Part shown: positions 61,911 to 64,000 of the stretch, one piece after another
How the letters are laid out: every line of letters starts with the position of its first letter
Position numbering within the stretch: position 1 is the stretch's first letter
From: M3007 sp046329435
Lineage (GTDB): Bacteria > Bacteroidota > Bacteroidia > Chitinophagales > Saprospiraceae
NCBI GenBank assembly: GCA_046329435.1
Contig: JAXLUR010000005.1
Location: 62,001 to 126,000, forward strand
Direction: 5' to 3'
Length of the DNA: 64,000 bases
Program-made: the position numbers and the translations under genes
The notes under the pieces: generated by a model
Databases searched by the model: none
What the model was told of the DNA's origin: nothing
Seen by the model: only the letters and a program-made list of their open reading frames with translations

Positions 61911-63662
61911 ATGAAAAACACATACATAACACTACTACTTTATTGTATATCTGTATTCCGTTTGGACGCTCAAAAGCACGATTATGTCTGGATACATGGC
62001 CTATATTCACCACAGGCCACCCCTCCCTCGTATGACTTTAAATTTGATTTTAATCAGTTTCCTCCCAAAGTTGAAATTGACTCGTCCATCGTAGATGGCT
62101 TTCAAAATACCACTTTGACCTACTCAGACTCCGAGGGAAACTTGTTGTTTTACTCAGGAGGCTGCATAATTAGAAACAAAGAATATAACACTATGGCAAA
62201 TGGTGAAAATTTGAATGAAGGTATTGTCCATGATGTTTATTGTCCGTCAAATGGTAATACTTACCCGATTTTTCATGGGATTACCTCTTTGCCATCTGAC
62301 AATGACAAATGCAACTTGTTTCATATTCGGGCAGATTTTAGTAACGACACGAACACTTGTATTTATCGAGACATACTTTACAGTCAAATTAATTTTAACA
62401 TGAATCAGGGTTTGGGAGAGGTTGTAGAAAAAAATACATTACTATTGAGTGGCTGTTTTCAGTCAATATGTGCCAACCGGCACGCCAACGGGCGCGACTG
62501 GTGGTTGCTGGCCGGCGATAATCAGGCGGATACTTTTTATCGCTTTTTGGTCACGCCGGATACCATTCTCGGCCCCTGGTTGCAGGCTATAGAAAACCCC
62601 TTTATCGATGAAGGGTTTTTCTGCGGATGGAACTGTTTTTCCCCCGACGGCCGGTATTATGCCGTCAACAGCTGTATTTTTGGCGTGGCGGTGTACGATT
62701 TTGACCGCTGTACCGGCTTGCTGTCCAACCTTCGCTTTGATCCCCGTCCATCTTGGGATTATACCTTTGGCGCTGCTTTTTCGCCTGATAGCCGGTACCT
62801 CTATGTAGAAAGTAATTCCGGAAAAGCGTTACTTCAATATGACCTTTCTGTAACAAACTTTGCAGGCGCAAAAGATACTGTTGCAATATGGGATGGCTTT
62901 TTTGACGTATTTGGAAGTACTATTTTCGGCTTTAGTATACTTGGGCCTGACGGTAAAATATACATTGGAAGCGGAGATAATAAGTACGTTCACATTGTAG
63001 AATATCCCAATAAAAAAGGCGCTGATTGTACTGTTGTACAACGCGCGATAGAATTTCCTACTCAAGGAAAGTTCTCAGGCATGTACCACCCCAACTACCG
63101 CCTAGGCCCCCTCGACGACTCCTCCTGCGACACCCTGGGGCTCGACAACCTGCCCTCGGCGCTGTTTCGCTACGAACCCGTCGATACGGCCGATCCGCTC
63201 ACCCTCCAATTTACCGACCTCTCCTGGTACGAGCCCGATACCTGGTACTGGACCTTCGGCGACGGGGCCATAAGCCAGGACACCAACCCGGCGCATACCT
63301 TTCCCTGGCCGGGCATCTACACGGTATGCCTCGTAGTGAGCAACGAATACGCTTCCGACACGCTCTGCCAGCAAATCGAGGTGGGCGAAGTGAGCGGCGT
63401 GCCGGCGCTGCCCGCCTTGCCGCTGGCGCAGGTGAACCCCAATCCGTTCGGCGAAGCCTTGTGGGTGAGCCTGCCCGCCCGGGTGGCCCTGTCGCCCCGC
63501 TTCGTGCTCCGCGACGCCCTGGGGCGGGTTTGCCTCGACGAGCCGCTGGCCGGTTTCGAGCACCGCATAGCGACGGGGCATTTGCCGCCGGGCCTGTACT
63601 TCTGGTCGCTGCAATACGGCGGGCGGGTGGTGCAGGCGGGGAAAGTAGCGAAGGGGCGCTGA
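61911..63662 (+). CDS. T9SS surface protein with WD-like propeller and PKD domain
   Basis: A 583-residue protein with a signal peptide (ends RLDAQ). Residues about 40-390 look like a beta-propeller of the WD40-like type (CFSPDGRYYAVNSC, AAFSPDSRYLYVES, ILGPDGKIYIGSGD). A PKD domain follows (about 415-490, WYWTFGDGAISQDTNPAHTF), then the sorting domain (about 500-583, VNPNPFGEALW). AT-rich and GC-rich blocks alternate within it: AT-rich at 61911-62460 and 62800-63075, GC-rich elsewhere. This suggests a mosaic origin. It starts 60 bases after the previous gene. Confidence 0.75.
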   Translation: MKNTYITLLLYCISVFRLDAQKHDYVWIHGLYSPQATPPSYDFKFDFNQFPPKVEIDSSIVDGFQNTTLTYSDSEGNLLFYSGGCIIRNKEYNTMANGENLNEGIVHDVYCPSNGNTYPIFHGITSLPSDNDKCNLFHIRADFSNDTNTCIYRDILYSQINFNMNQGLGEVVEKNTLLLSGCFQSICANRHANGRDWWLLAGDNQADTFYRFLVTPDTILGPWLQAIENPFIDEGFFCGWNCFSPDGRYYAVNSCIFGVAVYDFDRCTGLLSNLRFDPRPSWDYTFGAAFSPDSRYLYVESNSGKALLQYDLSVTNFAGAKDTVAIWDGFFDVFGSTIFGFSILGPDGKIYIGSGDNKYVHIVEYPNKKGADCTVVQRAIEFPTQGKFSGMYHPNYRLGPLDDSSCDTLGLDNLPSALFRYEPVDTADPLTLQFTDLSWYEPDTWYWTFGDGAISQDTNPAHTFPWPGIYTVCLVVSNEYASDTLCQQIEVGEVSGVPALPALPLAQVNPNPFGEALWVSLPARVALSPRFVLRDALGRVCLDEPLAGFEHRIATGHLPPGLYFWSLQYGGRVVQAGKVAKGR

Positions 63663-63675
63663 GGTGTTTAAAAGA

Positions 63676-63753
63676 GACAGGATTTACAAGATTTACAGGA
63701 TAAAGCGGCTTCGCCGCTGCCTTTATAATCCTGTAAATCTTGTAAATCCTGTC
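63676..63753. repeat. Long perfect palindrome with inner hairpin
   Basis: A 26-bp arm (63676-63701) and its exact complement (63728-63753) enclose a 26-base loop that contains a smaller stem (AGCGG-CTTCG-CCGCT). Each arm contains the 8-mer GATTTACA twice. This is a Bacteroidota-type repeat element and probably also terminates the gene at 61911 and the convergent receptor gene. Confidence 0.65.
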
Positions 63754-63805
63754 CCCTAAAAACTTGTCCACTCAAAACCATTCCACATTAATCCTCAAAT
63801 CCTCA

Positions 63806-64000
63806 TCAAAAAGTAACGCCCAGCCGCGCAAACACGCGCATGCCGTTGCCGCCCATCTGGACGGCATCCCAGACGCCGCCGGTTTCGGTGTTGTAGGCCC
63901 AGCCCGGTGCGCCGGGTACGTAGCCAAGATCAGGGTGCACGTTGAGGAAGTTATCGACCCCGAGGTGCAGGGTAGCGTTTTTGACGAAGCGCCAGGAGGC
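63806..64000 (-). CDS. C-terminal end of a TonB-dependent-receptor-like protein (partial)
   Basis: The last 64 codons of a gene that continues beyond the right edge. The translation (key parts: NATLHLGVDNFLNVHPDLG, GGNGMRVFARLGVTF, stop) has the layout of the last beta strands of an outer-membrane receptor: a GVDNFLN block, and a final strand that ends in Phe. The stop is at 63806. Ligand cannot be told. Confidence 0.65.
   Translation of the reverse strand, partial: ASWRFVKNATLHLGVDNFLNVHPDLGYVPGAPGWAYNTETGGVWDAVQMGGNGMRVFARLGVTF

Overview
The window reads as a Bacteroidota chromosome, most likely of the Saprospiria or a close relative. Many predicted secreted proteins end in type IX secretion (T9SS) C-terminal sorting domains. 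There is a GldN/PorN homologue, HYR, PKD and SprB-like adhesion modules, and repeated TAnnTTTG promoter -7 elements typical of the phylum. Base composition is moderately GC-rich, with a few AT-rich islands. No rRNA, tRNA, CRISPR array or insertion sequence was recognised. The left edge appears to hold the terminator of an upstream gene, and the right edge cuts a TonB-dependent-receptor-like gene.

Layout. 1-20064 is dominated by a surface-protein family: a small secreted protein, a giant T9SS adhesin of about 2172 residues (771-7288, broken by three single-base indels) and three shorter relatives (13810-20064) that repeat its C-terminal module. The module contains a dockerin-like EF-hand pair and, in three of the four proteins, a cohesin-like domain before the sorting domain. 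Between them lie housekeeping genes: DoxX, SDR, AlkA-type glycosylase, pfkB, adk, divIC/ftsB-like, sucD and an SPFH protein. 20113-31814 holds an rRNA methyltransferase, a phosphopantetheinyl transferase, an M43 metalloprotease, a tail-fibre-like protein, a cupin, an AAG-type glycosylase, a group of membrane proteins, a membrane-anchored McrB-like AAA+ protein with an altered P-loop, and release factor 3.

32034-48752 holds a propeller/SprB-repeat/OmpA protein, a probable galE-glpD-orf130-glpF transcription unit (glycerol uptake and oxidation), a GH29 fucosidase, a stand-alone gldN, a GmhB-type phosphatase, an FMN reductase, a peptidase/TolB/outer-membrane-barrel fusion and an HxlR regulator facing an NADP-binding oxidoreductase. 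49751-64000 holds metG, hypothetical genes, a DUF5691-type protein, a lipoprotein, hpd, a subtilisin-like protease, two more T9SS PKD proteins (one of strikingly mosaic composition), a long palindrome and the receptor fragment.

The main biological theme is export and assembly of surface proteins through the T9SS. The most unusual candidate is the dockerin/cohesin-like family at 771-20064, which may form a non-catalytic surface assembly. The second is the degenerate AAA+ membrane protein at 28456-30099. All functional calls rest on motif recognition in the translated sequence; no database search was run.
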